In this document: piece by piece, positions 19,618 through 27,365 of the stretch
Numbering within the stretch: position 1 is the stretch's first letter
Layout: the number at the start of each line of letters is the position of its first letter
From: Pseudomonas taiwanensis
GTDB lineage: Bacteria; Pseudomonadota; Gammaproteobacteria; Pseudomonadales; Pseudomonadaceae
Reading direction: 5' to 3'
Length of the DNA: 64,000 bases
NCBI RefSeq assembly: GCF_013393345.1
Contig: NZ_QJRF01000053.1
Location: 60,460-124,459 of the forward strand
Made by a program: the position numbers and the translations under genes
The notes under the pieces: model-generated
Told to the model about the DNA's origin: nothing
The model's database searches: none
The model's input: only the letters and a program-made list of their open reading frames with translations

Positions 19618-19676
19618 GTAGGAGCGAGCTTGCTCGCGAAGCTGTTGCGTCACTTCGCCAGCAAGCTGGCTCCTAC
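19618..19676. repeat. REP element after hicB
   Basis: GTAGGAGCGAGC and GCTGGCTCCTAC arms, between the convergent hicB and yjdM genes. Confidence 0.8.
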
Positions 19677-19692
19677 CCCAGGAGCAAACGGC

Positions 19693-20031
19693 TCACACCT
19701 TCCGCACGAACTCCGACTTCAGCTTCATCGCGCCGATGCCGTCGATCTTGCAATCGATGTCGTGGTCGCCGTCGACCAGGCGGATGTTCTTCACCTTGGT
19801 GCCGACCTTCACCACCAGGGACGAGCCTTTGACCTTGAGGTCCTTGATCACGGTGATGGTGTCGCCGTCTTGCAGGACGTTGCCGACGGAATCCTTGATC
19901 ACCTTGTCGTCGCTTGCTTCGGCGCCGGCATCGGCGGACCACTCATGGGCGCACTCCGGGCAGATCAGCATTGCGCCGTCTTCGTAGGTGTATTCGGAGT
20001 TGCATTTGGGGCAGGGCGGCAGGGTGCTCAT
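19693..20031 (-). CDS. YjdM/PhnA family zinc-ribbon protein
   Basis: 112 residues. The N-terminal zinc ribbon ([25 protein letters not shown]) precedes a KOW-like beta barrel ([20 protein letters not shown], then [20 protein letters not shown]). The family was named for the phosphonate operon of E. coli, but its members are broadly distributed and their biochemical role is unclear. Start ATG 20031 follows GGTCCCC-type sequence; the longer open frame upstream adds no conserved residues. Confidence 0.9.
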   Translation of the reverse strand: MSTLPPCPKCNSEYTYEDGAMLICPECAHEWSADAGAEASDDKVIKDSVGNVLQDGDTITVIKDLKVKGSSLVVKVGTKVKNIRLVDGDHDIDCKIDGIGAMKLKSEFVRKV

Positions 20032-20243
20032 GGGGACCTCAACTTCGGTGTCACGAAAAACCATGAATTATATAGGGTTTTGCCACTGCTTTTGCCCGTT
20101 TTCTACGATTTCGTACGTCAGATGTATCGGATGCTTTACCGACTTGATCCTATCCAAATTTTTTCGCGAAGAACGGCTGCTAGTCTCCCTGCTCGGATAA
20201 ATCGCGGGCCGGGCCCGCATCGGGGGGCCAATGCTGCGGGCCT

Positions 20244-20852
20244 ATGAACGTGACTACGAGTGGCTGGGTTATGAGTGAAGCCGTTCCATACGAACTGACC
20301 CTGCCGGGGTCGGCCAGGGCATCGATCAAGCATCAACGCCCGCGCTGCATCTGGCTGACCGGCCTGTCAGGCTCGGGCAAGTCCACCTTGGCCAATGCGC
20401 TGGAAGTGGAGCTCAACGCCCGTGGCCTGCACACCTACGTGCTGGATGGCGACAACCTGCGCGGCGGCCTGTGCCGGGATCTCGGCATGTCGGCGGAGGA
20501 TCGCCGCGAAAACGTCCGGCGTATCGCCGAGGTGGCGCGGCTGATGGTGGATGCGGGGCTGGTGGTGATCGTGTCGGCGATCTCCCCGTTCCGCGCCGAT
20601 CGCGAGGCTGCGCGGCAGCTGTTCGCGCCGGGGGAGTTTTCCACGGTCTACGTCAGTACCTCGTTCGACGCCTGTGCCCGCCGCGACCCCAAAGGGCTGT
20701 ACCGGGCGGCGCTGGAAGGGCGCATTCGTAACTTCACTGGCCTGGACAGCCCCTACGAACCGCCACTCGATGCGGACTGGGACGTGGACACTGAGGCGAT
20801 CGCTCTACCACTGGCCATCCGCGATCTGCTCGGGTTCGTGCTGGGCAACTGA
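20244..20852 (+). CDS. cysC: Stand-alone adenylylsulfate (APS) kinase
   Basis: 202 residues. Walker A GLSGSGKST, the DGDNLRGGLCRDLGMSAEDR segment and the mobile-lid region (RDPKGLYRAALEGRIRNFTG) identify CysC. The enzyme phosphorylates adenylylsulfate to PAPS. No cysN/cysD sits nearby, and the PAPS may serve sulfation rather than assimilation, since Pseudomonas can reduce APS directly. ATG 20244 and ATG 20271 are both possible starts; neither has a strong ribosome site. Confidence 0.9.
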   Translation: MNVTTSGWVMSEAVPYELTLPGSARASIKHQRPRCIWLTGLSGSGKSTLANALEVELNARGLHTYVLDGDNLRGGLCRDLGMSAEDRRENVRRIAEVARLMVDAGLVVIVSAISPFRADREAARQLFAPGEFSTVYVSTSFDACARRDPKGLYRAALEGRIRNFTGLDSPYEPPLDADWDVDTEAIALPLAIRDLLGFVLGN

Positions 20853-20855
20853 AGC

Positions 20856-21326
20856 TCAGGGCGTGTCGATGGGCTCGGGAATGCTCAACACGCCGGCATC
20901 GGTAAAGCGCCGGGTTCCCCAGAAGCCGCCGCCCAGTTTGCCGCGCAGGGCGTAGGGCACGTGCTGGACCGGATGGGCCCCGGTGAGCGTCCAGGCCTGG
21001 CGCAGCGCCGAGAACGCGGAAATGGTCACTGGCACTTCGATCAGGGTTTCGCCGAAGCCCGCCAACGTGCCGCCCTGGTTGCTGACGCCGCTGGCCAGGG
21101 GCAGGTCATTGAGGTCCATCTCCAGTGCCACACCGCTGTAATGGATGGCGCCCTCGTTGGGGTTCTGCACGCGGAGCTTGAGATTGAAGCGCACCTCCAG
21201 CCCCTCGCCGGGGATGGGTTCCATGCCGGCCAGGTCGACCTGCAACGGGTCTCGCGTGCCGAAGCCGACGCAGCCCGTGAGCAGCACCAGGGGGATCAAC
21301 AGGGCAGCAAGGCCGGTCGCGCGCAT
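20856..21326 (-). CDS. LEA14/WHy-domain lipoprotein
   Basis: 156 residues. A lipoprotein signal peptide ends in LLTGC (Cys about 19). The mature part carries a single LEA type 2/WHy domain (LRVQNPNEGAIHYSGVALEM, FGETLIEVPVTISAFSAL). Related proteins are linked to stress tolerance in plants and bacteria. It is convergent with cysC, only three bases apart. Likely envelope-anchored, function unproven. Confidence 0.85.
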   Translation of the reverse strand: MRATGLAALLIPLVLLTGCVGFGTRDPLQVDLAGMEPIPGEGLEVRFNLKLRVQNPNEGAIHYSGVALEMDLNDLPLASGVSNQGGTLAGFGETLIEVPVTISAFSALRQAWTLTGAHPVQHVPYALRGKLGGGFWGTRRFTDAGVLSIPEPIDTP

Positions 21327-21384
21327 AGCGTGTTTCCTGCGGGAGGGAGTGCCTTGAAGTAAAGATCAGGCCGGTACTGGCGTG

Positions 21385-21415
21385 CCCACATTTTCTGTGG
21401 AGCGAGCTGTGGATA
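21385..21415 (+). repeat. CCCAC-hairpin / TGTGGATA repeat, copy 1
   Basis: CCCACA, TTTT, CTGTGG, a seven-base linker, then CTGTGGATA. Similarity with copy 3 extends downstream through GGGCCC/GGCCC and a GATGGG...TGG...TTGCTCG segment. Confidence 0.7.
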
Positions 21416-21524
21416 TGTTCTGGATGAATGGCCGCGGGGCCCGTGCCTGATGGGTTGGGGCCGGTTGCTCGTTTCCTGTGCATCCGGGGTGCAACCCGCT
21501 CCGTCCGCCTGGCTGTTGCAGATA

Positions 21525-21555
21525 CCCACGGAATCTGTGGGGCAAGTTGTGGATA
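21525..21555 (+). repeat. CCCAC-hairpin / TGTGGATA repeat, copy 2
   Basis: CCCACGGAATCTGTGGGG, then a linker and TTGTGGATA, same order and spacing as copy 1. Confidence 0.65.
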
Positions 21556-21726
21556 GCTTTTGGGTGGATCGCTGCAGGGCCCGGATTGCGCGCCTTTCAG
21601 AAGAATGGATGGATTTTGCTCAGGTAGCTTGAGCCGTTTGGACAGCGGGTTGCGACAGTTCTGAAATTCGCGAATGAATTCGCTCCCACAAGGTCAGTTA
21701 AGTTCCTGGTGGCAGAACATGTATTG

Positions 21727-21757
21727 CCCACAAAAACTGTGGGTCGCTCTGTGGATA
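21727..21757 (+). repeat. CCCAC-hairpin / TGTGGATA repeat, copy 3
   Basis: CCCACA, five bases, TGTGGG form a perfect stem, followed by CTGTGGATAT. Confidence 0.7.
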
Positions 21758-21824
21758 TCTTCGGGATAAATCTCGCTGTGGCCCATGGGAGATGGGCTGG
21801 AAGCGCTTGCTCGGTTTTTCGGCG

Positions 21825-22574
21825 TCAGTCGTATTCGGCCGCGGTGTGATCGCCCAGCAGACGACGCTGCCGTGGCGTGCAGGCGGTCAGCACTTCGGGG
21901 TTGAAGTGAAAGGCGAGGTAGGGCGAAAACTTCTGCGCCACCATGCGCCGGCCGTAATGCACCTGCAGCAGGTAGCGCGTACGGTCGGTCGTGCGGTTGC
22001 GGCTGCCGGCGTGCCAGAGTTCGCTGCGGAACATCAGGACATCGCCGGCCTTGCACAGCACGGCTTCGGCAGGTTGTCCGCGCCAGCCGGTTTCGCCGGT
22101 TCGCGGCTTGCGCCCGGCACGGTGGCTGCCAGGAATGACCAGGGTGGGGCAGAGGTCGGCATCGATATCGTCGAGGTAGATATGCGCGGTGCATATCTGC
22201 ATTGGCAGCGAAAAGTCCGGATCGGCCAGCAGGCGCTCTGGCAGTTCCATGACCAGGTGATCCACATGCAGGTCGCCACCGATGAACCCCGGGTGATTGC
22301 GCCAGGCGGTCATGCCGATGAGGTGGCAGTCTTCGCCGAGTGCCGCTTCAGCCAGTTCGATGACCCCAGGCAGATCGAAATACGGCAGCCATTCCGGCCC
22401 GCGGTTGAACACGCATTTGAAGTGGTCGTCCACCAGGCCGCAGTAATCCCAATGGATGGGCTGGAGCTGGTCGATCAACTGGCGTAACGAGGAGACGGCG
22501 GCGGCATCGAGCACGCCGGGAAGCAGGGTGAAACCCTGCTCGTGCAGGGCCTTGAGATGCTCGGCGGTGGACAT
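21825..22574 (-). CDS. Phytanoyl-CoA dioxygenase (PhyH) family oxygenase
   Basis: 249 residues. The double-stranded beta-helix Fe(II)/2-oxoglutarate motif is visible: HVD in GGDLHVDHLVMELPE, the distal His in FRSELWHAGSRN, and an Arg soon after (RTRYLLQVHYGRR). The family hydroxylates small molecules; the substrate is unknown. ATG 22574 is preferred over ATG 22580 because GAGG lies nine bases before it. Monocistronic, between repeat-rich gaps. Confidence 0.88.
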   Translation of the reverse strand: MSTAEHLKALHEQGFTLLPGVLDAAAVSSLRQLIDQLQPIHWDYCGLVDDHFKCVFNRGPEWLPYFDLPGVIELAEAALGEDCHLIGMTAWRNHPGFIGGDLHVDHLVMELPERLLADPDFSLPMQICTAHIYLDDIDADLCPTLVIPGSHRAGRKPRTGETGWRGQPAEAVLCKAGDVLMFRSELWHAGSRNRTTDRTRYLLQVHYGRRMVAQKFSPYLAFHFNPEVLTACTPRQRRLLGDHTAAEYD

Positions 22575-22608
22575 GGGCATGTCCTCTTTCGCGGATGGCG
22601 CTACCTAC

Positions 22609-22731
22609 AAGGGTGGACCACTCCCACCAATCGCACCCAGGACAAGGGTGTACGTAGCTTTTTACGTCCACCAACGAGGCCAGGTCAGGTCCCCGAGGTG
22701 GATAGAAGAGCGCCATCCACCCTGCAGGTTC
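22609..22731. repeat. GGGTGGA...TCCACCCT intergenic repeat
   Basis: AAGGGTGGACC near 22609 pairs with CCATCCACCCTGC near 22716. An inner TACGTAGC...TACGT pair sits between. It is related to the repeat at 13498. Confidence 0.55.
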
Positions 22732-23563
22732 AGCTCAGCAGACCCTCGAGCCTGGCTCGCAGCGGCTCGATCTCGTCTTTCGTGAGGTTCAGAAGGAAGT
22801 CGTTTCTCAGCACTTCGACCAGTTCGGCCGCATCCTCGATCCGACGGCTTTCCACGCGGCCATCGCGGTGGCGCTTGTTGAAGGTGCCGTTGGCCAGGGT
22901 CAGGCGCCATTCGCCTTCGCTGCGGGCGGTCATCAGCATCTGCCGGAATACGCTGTTCGGGTGGGTGGAGGTGTACCAGTTGCGCGGAATGCAATCGACC
23001 CAGGCGTTCACCTCCGGTCCGAAGCGATAGCAGGCCGCCCAGCCGCTTTCCGTGCGGAAGTTTTCCAGTTGCACCTCACCGGTTCCATCCTCCTGGGGGC
23101 GCAGGCGGTAGGGCAGGTCGTCGGGCATCTCACCCGCCAGGGGCACGGCGCGCCAGGGCGTGGCGGAGCCGAAGCCGACGTCCGCCAGGTAGGGCCCTTC
23201 CGGCAGCAGCACGCGCAGCATCAAGTGGGAAAGCATGGTCTGCGGCGCGTCCAGCGGCAGTCCCCAGCGCACCCGGCCTCCCAGTAGTTCCAGCTGGTAG
23301 CCGAGGGCGAGCAGCAGGCGCGCGAAGAGGTTGTTCAGTTCGTAGCAGTACCCGCCGCGCTGGCGCTCCACCACCTTGGCGAACACGGCGTCGGCGTCGA
23401 TATGGATGGGCCGGTCGAGCAATACGTCGACGTTCTCGAAAGCCACCCGACGCTGGTGGGCGGCGATCAGCCGGTCGAGGTAGGCGAGGTCTGGCTGCTT
23501 CGGTGCGGAAATGTCCAGGTGGCGCAGGTAGGACTCGGTCTGCTGCGGGTTCAGCGCGTACAT
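22730..23563 (-). CDS. Arylamine N-acetyltransferase
   Basis: 277 residues. The Cys-His-Asp triad is complete: Cys in RQRGGYCYELNN, His in TMLSHLMLRV, Asp in YLADVGFGSATPW. PRNWYTSTHPNSVFRQ is a family landmark. It transfers acetyl from acetyl-CoA to arylamines or hydrazines in the cytosol. ATG 23563 (YALNPQQTESYL) aligns with relatives and has GGAG nine bases upstream; an ATG five codons earlier is possible. Confidence 0.93.
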   Translation of the reverse strand: MYALNPQQTESYLRHLDISAPKQPDLAYLDRLIAAHQRRVAFENVDVLLDRPIHIDADAVFAKVVERQRGGYCYELNNLFARLLLALGYQLELLGGRVRWGLPLDAPQTMLSHLMLRVLLPEGPYLADVGFGSATPWRAVPLAGEMPDDLPYRLRPQEDGTGEVQLENFRTESGWAACYRFGPEVNAWVDCIPRNWYTSTHPNSVFRQMLMTARSEGEWRLTLANGTFNKRHRDGRVESRRIEDAAELVEVLRNDFLLNLTKDEIEPLRARLEGLLS

Positions 23564-23953
23564 GCGGGTCGGCTCCATGACGATGAAGCCTGGATGCTAG
23601 CAGATGCCTTTTCGTTGGCGATGAACGGTAGTTTGGTGTCGTTCTTAATCAACGGGGCATGTAAAAAATAAAATACTGACGAGTCACAAGCTGACGTTGA
23701 GATGCCTTTAAATTCAAGGCTTTGTGACCAAGCCTGCTCTTTAGTGAGGCACGCATCCTGTCGATTTTTTTGCTCATAGGCGCGGTAATTGTTTGACATA
23801 TTTTACGTCTTTGGCAGACTGCGCCTCCGTGGTACCCGCCTGCCTCGCGTGGCATCGGGCCCTTCCGCGTCAATAACAAAAACTCCGTCAGTCGAACTCC
23901 GGACTCCCAGGCTTTTTCCGGGCTCGACGAGCGTGCCTCTGGAACAAGAACAA
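23564..23953. other. AT-richer leader before the symporter gene
   Basis: This stretch has clearly lower GC than its surroundings up to about 23820. A TTGACA at 23793-23798 could be a -35 element for the symporter, but no convincing -10 follows. No gene seen. Confidence 0.5.
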
Positions 23954-25399
23954 ATGCTGATCTGGTTTGTTGCGATCTATCTGCTGATCACTGTCGCTGT
24001 CGGCTTCTACGCCTCCACTCGCGTCAAGAACTCCACGGACTTCGCTTCCGGCGGCCGGAGTATGTCTTTCCCCCTGGTCGTGGCGATGGTGTTCGCCACC
24101 TGGTTCGGCTCGGAAGCCGTGCTGGGCATTCCCGCGACCTTCCTTGAAGAAGGCTTCGCCGGGATCATCGAAGACCCCTTCGGCTCCTTCGGGTGCCTGA
24201 TGCTGGTGGGCCTGGTATTCGCCCGTCCGCTTTATCGCCTCAACCTGCTCACCATCGGTGACTTCTTCCGCAAGCGCTTCGGCCCGAACGTGGAACTGCT
24301 CACCAGCCTGGTGATCATCGCCTCCTATCTCGGCTGGGTCGCTGCGCAGCTCACCGCGCTGGGCGTGGTTTTCAGCGTGCTGTCCGACGGCGCCCTGACC
24401 ACCACCCAGGGCATGATGATCGGCACCTTCATCGTCCTGCTGCACACCCTGTTCGGTGGCATGTGGTCGGTGGCAATGACCGACTTCCTGCAGATGATCA
24501 TCATCGTCGTCGGCCTGTTCTATCTGACCTGGCTCGTCGGTGACATGGCGGGCGGCCCTGCGGCGGTGATCAGCCAGGCCGCGAACGAAGGCAAGTTCGC
24601 CTTCATTCACGGTACGTCGGCCAAGGACATCGTCGCCTTCCTCGCTGCCGCAGTGACCATGATGTTCGGTTCCATCCCGCAACAGGACGTGTACGCCCGC
24701 GTGATGTCGGCCAAGAGCGAGAACATCGCTGCCCGTGCCTCCATGACCGGTGCCTGCTTCTACCTGTGCTTCTGCATGCTGCCGATCTTCCTCGCCTACT
24801 CGGCCAAGATGATCGACCCGGCGATGGTGCAGCATTGGCTGGCCGAGGATTCGCAGATGATCCTGCCGCGCCTGATCCTGGAACGTACCCCGCTGTTCGC
24901 CCAGATCATGTTCTTCGGCGCCATCCTCTCGGCGATCATGTCTACCGCTTCCGGTACCCTGCTGGCGCCGTCGGTGACCTTCACCGAGAACATCCTCAAG
25001 CGTTTCATCCCCGACATGACTGACCGCCAGGCCCTGCTGGCCATGCGCTGCAGCGTGCTGGCGATGACCTTCGCCACTGGCCTGTTCGCCCTGAACTCCA
25101 ACTCCAGCATCTACGAGATGGTCGGCAACGCCTACAAGGTGACCCTGGTTGCCGCCGCCGTGCCGCTGTTCGCTGGCCTGTTCTGGAAGCGCGCCACTAC
25201 CCAGGGCGCACTGCTGGCCATCTTCGCCGGCCTCGGCTCCTGGGGGCTGCTGGAAATGACCTATCAGGAAACCGATTTCTGGCCGCCGCAACTGGCTGGC
25301 CTGCTGTTCAGCTGGCTGGGTATGGTCGTGGGTTCGCTGCTGCCGCAACTCGTGCGCAGCCGTGCCGAGATCATCGGCGTGGCTCCCGCCAGCGCCTGA
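23954..25399 (+). CDS. Sodium:solute symporter (SSS family)
   Basis: 481 residues with about 13 membrane helices. Family features: an N-terminal helix LIWFVAIYLLITVAVGFYAS, the FASGGRSMSFPLVVAMVFAT segment, and a sodium-site-like segment in helix 8 (SAIMSTASGTLLAPSVTF). It imports an organic solute with Na+; the substrate is not deducible. ATG 23954 begins right at helix 1, whereas the longer frame upstream has no membrane or conserved sequence. A clear terminator follows. Confidence 0.9.
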   Translation: MLIWFVAIYLLITVAVGFYASTRVKNSTDFASGGRSMSFPLVVAMVFATWFGSEAVLGIPATFLEEGFAGIIEDPFGSFGCLMLVGLVFARPLYRLNLLTIGDFFRKRFGPNVELLTSLVIIASYLGWVAAQLTALGVVFSVLSDGALTTTQGMMIGTFIVLLHTLFGGMWSVAMTDFLQMIIIVVGLFYLTWLVGDMAGGPAAVISQAANEGKFAFIHGTSAKDIVAFLAAAVTMMFGSIPQQDVYARVMSAKSENIAARASMTGACFYLCFCMLPIFLAYSAKMIDPAMVQHWLAEDSQMILPRLILERTPLFAQIMFFGAILSAIMSTASGTLLAPSVTFTENILKRFIPDMTDRQALLAMRCSVLAMTFATGLFALNSNSSIYEMVGNAYKVTLVAAAVPLFAGLFWKRATTQGALLAIFAGLGSWGLLEMTYQETDFWPPQLAGLLFSWLGMVVGSLLPQLVRSRAEIIGVAPASA

Positions 25400-25413
25400 T
25401 CACTCCCGCGATG

Positions 25414-25445
25414 AAAAAAAGCCCCGCCATGTGCGGGGCTTTTTC
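25414..25445 (+). terminator. Terminator of the symporter gene
   Basis: AAAAGCCCCGC, a five-base loop, GCGGGGCTTTTTC. Confidence 0.92.
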
Positions 25446-25472
25446 ATGGGCGAAAGGCTGTGCCACGGCCTT

Positions 25473-25555
25473 GTAGGTTGTGACTGAGCTACGCGAAGCC
25501 CAACGTAAAGGTCGCGTACGAATGTTGGGCTTCGCTGCGCTCTGCCCAACCTACG
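25473..25555. repeat. GTAGGTTG...CAACCTAC repeat, copy 1
   Basis: Long imperfect palindrome with inner arms ACGCGAAGCCCAACGT and ATGTTGGGCTTCGCTGCG. Confidence 0.8.
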
Positions 25556-25619
25556 GGGATACCGTGCCGGAGAGATCAGGCCACCGGTTTGACCGGGTGC
25601 CGAGATGCGCCAGGGCTTT

Positions 25620-25718
25620 GTAGGTTGTGGCTGAGCTACGCGAAGCCCAACGTAAAGGTCACCTCCGAATGTTGGGCTTCGCTGCGCTCTGACGGAACGC
25701 CGCCCGCACCAACCTACG
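25620..25718. repeat. GTAGGTTG...CAACCTAC repeat, copy 2
   Basis: Near-duplicate of the preceding element. Its right arm is interrupted by a short insertion (GACGGAACGCCGCCCGCA). Confidence 0.8.
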
Positions 25719-25738
25719 GGGATACCGCGCCTTAGAAA

Positions 25739-26050
25739 TCAGGCCACCAATTCGACGAAGCCGCGCAGCACCGTGAGGCCGACGAATACCGCCATGGCAA
25801 TCGAGCTGTTGCGGGGCACTTCGTCGCAGATGTTGCGGTAGTTGATGGGGGTGATGAAGAGCTTCGGCCAGCAGGCGAAGGCGGCGCAGAGGGTGATCAG
25901 GGAGAGCAGCGCCAGGCTGGCGGAGAAGTCGAAGGATTCGTCGGAGAACAGGCAACTGATGGGGATGATGATGCCGAGGGCGATCCAGGCGCTGGAGACC
26001 AGTTTCTCACCGCGGGTGTGCGAGGAGGCTTGGGCGCTGTCGCTGGCCAT
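25739..26050 (-). CDS. Small hypothetical membrane protein
   Basis: 103 residues with three hydrophobic stretches (WIALGIIIPISCLF, FSASLALLSLITLCAAFACW, SIAMAVFVGLTVLRGFVEL). ATG 26050 has AAGGAATG upstream and leads to a short Ser-rich cytosolic start. No family recognised. It lies just downstream of the Tsx-like gene on the same strand, separated by a GC-rich hairpin. Confidence 0.7.
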   Translation of the reverse strand: MASDSAQASSHTRGEKLVSSAWIALGIIIPISCLFSDESFDFSASLALLSLITLCAAFACWPKLFITPINYRNICDEVPRNSSIAMAVFVGLTVLRGFVELVA

Positions 26051-26127
26051 CGGAACATTCCTTTTCTGACTGCAGGCTGGGACTGCCGCGCATTCTCTAC
26101 CCGCCTTTTCCATGGCGCAAGACAGAA

Positions 26128-26150
26128 GGGCCCGACATTGTGCCGGGCCC
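26128..26150 (-). terminator. Probable terminator of the Tsx-like gene
   Basis: GGGCCCG and CGGGCCC stems around a loop of about nine bases; the T tract is weak. Confidence 0.5.
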
Positions 26151-26158
26151 CGCAATCA

Positions 26159-26977
26159 TCAGAAGTGCACCTTGGCCAGCAGGCTGAAGGTGTTCTGGTC
26201 GGTGCCGCCGAGGATGTCGTCGCCGAGGAAACTGTTGTCGTCGATGGCGTACTTGTTCTTCCAGTAGTCGTACTCGACGCCCACGTAGAAGTGCTTCACC
26301 GCGCTCCAACCCATGGCCTTGCCCAGGTCGTACTTGATCTGCGGGTTGAAGTGCAGGTTGGCGTGCAGGTCGTTCGGGCGGTCGGAAGTGGCGTCCTTGT
26401 TGTTCCAGACCCAGTCCATGAAGCCGTCGATCACGACGTCGGAATTACCCACCGGAATGGTGTAGGACCACACCGGGGTGACTTGCCACTGGCCGGACGG
26501 GTTGTTGGTGATGCCGTCGGGCTTGCGGTAGTAGAAGTTCAGCTGGAAGTAGTCGAAGCCGGGGAGCTTGAGGTCGAAGCCCGGGCCGATCAGGTAGTTC
26601 TGGTTGCGGTTCTCGCCGCGCTCGTAGGTAGTCGCCAGCAACACGTCGCTGATCGGGCCGAATTCCAGCTTCTGGTCGAAGATCTTGCCGAAGGACAGAC
26701 GCGGGGAAATCTCGCCGTAGTAGGTGTTCTTGCCGGCGTTGGCGTCTTCTTCGCCGTTGTAGTTGATCTGGTCGACGAAAATGAACAGGTCGCCGAAGGT
26801 CCAGCCGCTGGCGTGCTCGAAGGTGAAGGTCTGTTGGATTTCAGGGTTGATCTGGAAATCCTTGCCATAGAGGTAGGTCAGGCTGTTGTCCTGCCAGAGC
26901 AGGGGGCCGTCGGCCAGGGCATTGCCGGCCGCCAGCAGGCCGCCAGCGAGCATCCAGGAGGAAAAGACGCGGTTCAT
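26159..26977 (-). CDS. Tsx-like nucleoside outer-membrane channel
   Basis: 272 residues with a signal peptide ending ...AGNALADG, then a beta-barrel sequence rich in alternating aromatic/polar strands and ending with a C-terminal Phe (SLLAKVHF), as outer-membrane proteins do. Features such as QQTFTFEHASGWTFGDLFIF and VGVEYDYWKNKYAIDD fit the Channel_Tsx family. It likely lets nucleosides or similar solutes cross the outer membrane. ATG 26977 opens the signal peptide and is preceded by GGAG. Confidence 0.88.
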   Translation of the reverse strand: MNRVFSSWMLAGGLLAAGNALADGPLLWQDNSLTYLYGKDFQINPEIQQTFTFEHASGWTFGDLFIFVDQINYNGEEDANAGKNTYYGEISPRLSFGKIFDQKLEFGPISDVLLATTYERGENRNQNYLIGPGFDLKLPGFDYFQLNFYYRKPDGITNNPSGQWQVTPVWSYTIPVGNSDVVIDGFMDWVWNNKDATSDRPNDLHANLHFNPQIKYDLGKAMGWSAVKHFYVGVEYDYWKNKYAIDDNSFLGDDILGGTDQNTFSLLAKVHF

Positions 26978-27365
26978 CGGGTTGGGCTCCAGTGGTTTTA
27001 AGCTGTGTCTATCTGCGTAGAACTTGTCTGATTGGTCAGGTATGCCCCAGAGCAAAAAGGGCGCCAGAATGCTCTGGGCAAACGACCGGGCGCGCGATTA
27101 TCGGGTGATGGCGGGGTTTTTCAAGCGGTTGTGCGAAGTTCGCCAGGATTTCCCGACTGCTGGAAGCTGACCGGGTGCACAACTCTGGGGCGACAGGCAT
27201 AGCGCCGCCACGACTGATACGGCACTGACGGATGTAGGAGCGAGCTTGCTCGCGAAAGATCGTGCTCGGGCTGTTCGCGAGCAAGCTCGCTCCTACAGGA
27301 AGTCCGCCAGAACAAAAAAATCCCCCAGCCGCATGGCGCGACCGGGGGCAACTGGAGCTGAGCGA
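26978..27365. other. Gap between the porin and the secreted Ig-like protein
   Basis: No gene. It contains the porin's leader, a REP at 27234-27295, and a CCCCC...GGGGG hairpin (about 27322-27345) that could end transcription of the Ig-like gene. Confidence 0.6.
27234..27295. repeat. REP element (GTAGGAGCGAGC type)
   Basis: Inverted arms GTAGGAGCGAGCTTGCTCGC and GCGAGCAAGCTCGCTCCTAC, nearly identical to the copy at 3868. Confidence 0.88.

Larger units (their letters stand above)
21327..21824. other. Gene-free stretch with three related repeats
   Basis: No coding sequence is convincing. It contains three copies of a CCCAC-hairpin / TGTGGATA repeat and one GCGAATGAATTCGC REP arm near 21670. 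Confidence 0.7.

Noticed and set aside
20032..20243. A small gene between yjdM and cysC
   Set aside because: Open frames there lack ribosome sites and any conserved motif; the base composition fits a promoter region.
23640..23820. A horizontally acquired fragment, judged by its lower GC
   Set aside because: Only about 180 bases, with no gene, repeat or att-like border; an AT-rich promoter region explains it as well.
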